Positions 5,687 to 8,229 of a DNA stretch of 8,229 nt are shown piece after piece. The stretch lies in assembly GCA_945918815.1 (NCBI GenBank), contig CAMEIU010000095.1:1-8229 (forward strand), written 5' to 3'. The translations under genes were made by a program, and so were the position numbers. The notes under the pieces were generated by a model. It saw only the letters and a list, made by a program, of their open reading frames with translations. It had not been told where the DNA came from and ran no database searches. Numbering within the stretch: the first letter of the stretch is position 1; the number at the start of each line of letters is the position of its first letter. Origin of the DNA: an uncultured Clostridia bacterium (GTDB lineage Bacteria; Bacillota; Clostridia; Oscillospirales; Oscillospiraceae).

Positions 5687-7009
5687 ATGGACACATTATT
5701 TTCCAATGTCTCCGTGGTCACCATGGATGAGCGGATGCAGGTTTTGACCGACGCTTTTGTGGGCGTCACCGATGGGAAGGTCTCCTGGCTGGCGAAGAAA
5801 CCGCCCCAGGAGAAGCCGAAGCAGATCATCGACGGCACGGGCATGGTCCTGATGCCGGGCCTCATCAACTGCCATACCCAATTGGACCTGACTCTGCTCC
5901 GGGGCTATGCCGACGACTGCGATCTCCATACCTGGTATCAGGACCGGGTCTATCCCAGGGAGGAAAAGCTGGACGACCGGGCCGCCAAGGCCGCGGCCTT
6001 GCTGGGCATCGCCGAATGCCTGCGCTTCGGCGTCACCTCCGTTTCCAACCTGTCTCACCATGTGGACGCCGTGGCCCAGGCCGTGGCGGAGAGCGGCATC
6101 AAGGCCAACCTGGCCCAGGAGACCGCCATGTACCTGGGGGACGACTTTGACTTTGAGACCTATCCCGACTGCCAGGCCTTCGTGGCCGCCCATGAAAAGT
6201 GGCACGGCTTCGACCAGGGCCGCATCAAAATTGACGCGGGCCTCCAGGGAGAGCCCACCTCCACCTATCAGCTCTGGGATGCCCTGTCGGAGTACGCCAT
6301 CAACAACCGGCTGGGAATCCAGCTGCATCTGTCCGAGCGCAAGGCCGACGAGGACGACTGCCTGGACCGGAACGGTCTCAGCCAGACGGAGCTTTTAGAC
6401 TGCCACAATATTTTCGGCGTCAGGGCCCAGGCGGCCCACTGCGTGGCCTTGGAGCGGGAGGATATGCAGCTCCTGGCCCGCCGCGGTGCCACCGCCGTCC
6501 ACTGTCCCACCAGCGACCAGAAGCTGGGCCGGGGCCGGGCGGACGTATTGGCCATGGTCCGGGCCGGCATGAACGTGGCCCTGGGCACCGATTCGCCCGC
6601 TGCCTCCGACAGTCTGGACCTGCTCCAGCAGGTGCGGGCCGCTGCCCTCCTGGCCAAGGACCGGACCGGCGACCCGGCGGCTTTGGGCGCGCCGGCGGCC
6701 CTCCTGATGGCCACGGTCTGCGGGGCCAAGGCCCAGGGCCGGAGCCGGGAGTGCGGCATGGTCAAGACCGGCATGGACGCGGATCTGATTCTCCTGGACT
6801 TCACCCAGCCTCACCTGATTCCCTGCCACAATATCCTCTCCAACGTGGTCTATTCCGCCACGGGCCGGGATGTATGCATGACCATGGTGCGGGGCAAGAT
6901 TCTCTACGCCGCCGGGAAATACGCAACCATTGATCTTTCCACCGTCATGAAGGAGCTGGCGGATCACGCCATGCCCACGATTTTTGCGGACAACGAGGAG
7001 GCGAAGTGA
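5687..7009 (+). CDS. Amidohydrolase family protein, MTA/SAH deaminase-like, with altered active site
   Basis: This 440-residue protein has the TIM-barrel plus beta-sandwich layout of the MtaD/SsnA/TrzN amidohydrolases, which deaminate or dechlorinate purine- or triazine-like compounds. Family landmarks are LMPGLINCHT (55-64), LTLLRGYADD (68-77), HLSE (H214, E217), AAHCV (H251), HCPTSDQKLGRGRADV (272-287), ALGTDSPAAS (D302) and a C-terminal GMDADLILLD strand (362-371). Two expected histidines differ. The metal-binding HxH reads H63-T-Q65, and the substrate-binding PHAPYT region reads LQGEPT with Q187 at the aligned position. Spacing among Q187, H214 and D302 fits the known family, so these look like true substitutions. 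Activity or substrate may therefore differ from MTA/SAH deamination. AGAAAGG lies seven bases before the ATG. The stop overlaps the next start by one base (TGATG), suggesting coupling with the flippase. I do not assign mtaD because of the changed residues. Confidence 0.85.
   Translation: MDTLFSNVSVVTMDERMQVLTDAFVGVTDGKVSWLAKKPPQEKPKQIIDGTGMVLMPGLINCHTQLDLTLLRGYADDCDLHTWYQDRVYPREEKLDDRAAKAAALLGIAECLRFGVTSVSNLSHHVDAVAQAVAESGIKANLAQETAMYLGDDFDFETYPDCQAFVAAHEKWHGFDQGRIKIDAGLQGEPTSTYQLWDALSEYAINNRLGIQLHLSERKADEDDCLDRNGLSQTELLDCHNIFGVRAQAAHCVALEREDMQLLARRGATAVHCPTSDQKLGRGRADVLAMVRAGMNVALGTDSPAASDSLDLLQQVRAAALLAKDRTGDPAALGAPAALLMATVCGAKAQGRSRECGMVKTGMDADLILLDFTQPHLIPCHNILSNVVYSATGRDVCMTMVRGKILYAAGKYATIDLSTVMKELADHAMPTIFADNEEAK
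6997..7001 (+). promoter_or_regulatory. Consensus ribosome binding site inside the amidohydrolase end
   Basis: GGAGG lies seven bases before the ATG at 7009 and decides the flippase start. It sits within the codons for the final Glu-Glu-Ala of the preceding protein. Confidence 0.85.
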
Positions 7010-8229
7010 TGGAAGAAAAGAAGCCGGTCAAAAAGCAGTCCTTTTTACAGGGCGCGGCGGTGCTGGCCGCGGCGACCATGATCGTCAAGCTCATCGGCGC
7101 CATTTATAAGATTCCGCTGAAGATGATCATCGGCGAGACGGGCTACGGCTATTTCACCACGGCCTACGACATCTATTCCGTTCTGCTGATGATTTCCACC
7201 ACCGGCCTGCCCGTGGCCATGAGCCGCATGATCTCCGAGGCCCAGACCCTGGAGAATCACGACCAGATCCGAAAGATCTTCCGGGTGGCCCTCAGGGTTT
7301 TCCTGGTCATCGGCGTGGTGGGCAGCCTCTCCATGCTGCTTTTGGCAAAGCCCCTGTCGGTGATGATGACCACCTTCGACACCTCCTGGGCCGCCATTGC
7401 GGTGCTGGCCCCGTCGGTGCTGTTCATCTGCGTCATCTCCGCCTTCCGCGGCTTCTTCCAGGGCCAGAGCAACATGGCCCCCACCTCCGTCAGCCAGGTC
7501 TTTGAGGCCTTGTGCAAGCTGTTTATCGGCCTGGCCGCGGCCTGGTTCATCATGCGCGTCACCTTCAATCCGCTGACCGGCGAGGGCAACACCACCCTGG
7601 GCGCGGGCGGCGCGATCTTGGGCGTCACCATCGGCTGCGTGGTCTCCATGCTCTATCTCTGGAGCCGCTACGGCAAGGCCGTTCGGAATATGCCCACCGG
7701 CGGCCAGGTCAAGTCCGGCAAGGCCACCATGGTACAGCTTTTGTCCATCGCCATCCCCATCACCCTGGGCTCCGCGGGATTGCAGATCATCAATACCGTG
7801 GACACCATGGTGTTTATGCGCCGCCTGGTCAACGCCGTGGGCATGGTCCAGGCCGAGGCGGAGTCGGTCAAGGGAATTTATAATTTCTGCCAGACCATCT
7901 TCAACCTGCCCTGCGCTTTTATCACCCCCATCACCATCTCCATCATTCCTGCCATCACCAGCCATTTGACCATGCAGAACCGCCGTGGGGCCCGGATGGT
8001 GGAAAGCTCCGCCATGCGCATCACCGGCCTCATCGCCATGCCCTGCGCCCTGGGCCTGGCCAGCCTGGCGGCTCCCATCATGTATCTCTTCGGCGACCGC
8101 GGCGACCAGCTGGCGTTGTCGGGGCAGATCATGTTCTTCCTGGGCGTCGCCGTGATTTTCAACTCCCTGGTCCTGGTGACCAACGCCATGATGCAGGCCC
8201 ACGGCGACGTGACTACCCCCGTCATCCAC
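7009..8229 (+). CDS. SpoVB/MATE-type polysaccharide or lipid II flippase, N-terminal part (3' end outside window)
   Basis: An open frame of 407 codons runs to the last base without a stop. It encodes a polytopic membrane protein of the MOP superfamily, in the SpoVB/YtgP/MurJ-like branch (about 520-550 residues when complete), whose members move lipid-linked sugars across the membrane in wall, cortex or polysaccharide synthesis. After a short basic tail (MEEKKPVKKQ), hydrophobic segments appear near 14-36, 52-72, 90-113, 125-144, 165-184, 198-218, 245-264, 295-318, 335-361 and 372-392. SpoVB-like signatures are KLIGAIYKIPL (27-37), TTGLPVAMSRMISE (64-77) and FRGFFQGQSNMAPT (146-159). GGAGG seven bases upstream fixes the ATG, which overlaps the amidohydrolase stop. 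Several paralogues are usual in spore formers, so SpoVB, YkvU and YtgP roles cannot be told apart here, and sporulation is only suggested. The call comes from direct translation of this frame. Confidence 0.87.
   Translation, partial: MEEKKPVKKQSFLQGAAVLAAATMIVKLIGAIYKIPLKMIIGETGYGYFTTAYDIYSVLLMISTTGLPVAMSRMISEAQTLENHDQIRKIFRVALRVFLVIGVVGSLSMLLLAKPLSVMMTTFDTSWAAIAVLAPSVLFICVISAFRGFFQGQSNMAPTSVSQVFEALCKLFIGLAAAWFIMRVTFNPLTGEGNTTLGAGGAILGVTIGCVVSMLYLWSRYGKAVRNMPTGGQVKSGKATMVQLLSIAIPITLGSAGLQIINTVDTMVFMRRLVNAVGMVQAEAESVKGIYNFCQTIFNLPCAFITPITISIIPAITSHLTMQNRRGARMVESSAMRITGLIAMPCALGLASLAAPIMYLFGDRGDQLALSGQIMFFLGVAVIFNSLVLVTNAMMQAHGDVTTPVIH

Noticed and set aside
7045..8229. Minus-strand open frame (394 codons) at the right edge
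   Set aside because: The + strand encodes a clear multi-pass flippase with a consensus ribosome binding site. The antisense product is a low-complexity Gly/His/Asp-rich shadow.

Overview
The window is a GC-rich, densely coded stretch with all genes on the + strand. It fits a bacterial chromosome from the Firmicutes/Clostridia, most likely a gut Oscillospiraceae-type organism. That placement is inference from three things: the recJ-rel-dtd-MBL-hemZ gene order, a SpoVB-type flippase, and intergenic GTAGGGGCG-type palindromes of a kind I associate with those genomes. No 16S rRNA or other decisive marker is present.

Layout: (1) 1-738, the 3' part of recJ. (2) 731-2926, a bifunctional (p)ppGpp synthetase/hydrolase (Rel). 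(3) 3028-3477, dtd, D-aminoacyl-tRNA deacylase. (4) 3531-4130, a small metallo-beta-lactamase-fold hydrolase. (5) 4127-5596, a HemZ-type radical SAM protein. (6) 5687-7009, an amidohydrolase of the MTA/SAH deaminase family in which two expected active-site histidines read as glutamine. (7) 7009-8229, a MATE/MOP-superfamily SpoVB-like flippase that runs off the right edge.

The first five genes are a conserved Firmicutes housekeeping block covering DNA end processing, stringent response, tRNA proofreading, a small-molecule hydrolase and a tetrapyrrole-type radical SAM enzyme. The apt gene that often lies between recJ and rel is absent, and hisS/aspS do not follow hemZ. The junctions fall into two classes. 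Three are tight overlaps that suggest translational coupling (recJ/rel, MBL/hemZ, amidohydrolase/flippase). The other three (rel-dtd, dtd-MBL, hemZ-amidohydrolase) all carry copies of a short dispersed palindromic repeat family, and two copies supply the stop codon of the gene before them.

I found no CRISPR array, tRNA, rRNA, insertion sequence, toxin-antitoxin pair or convincing new defence system. The most interesting items are the repeat family at gene ends and the degenerate active site of the amidohydrolase. There is no gene-free stretch longer than about 100 bases.
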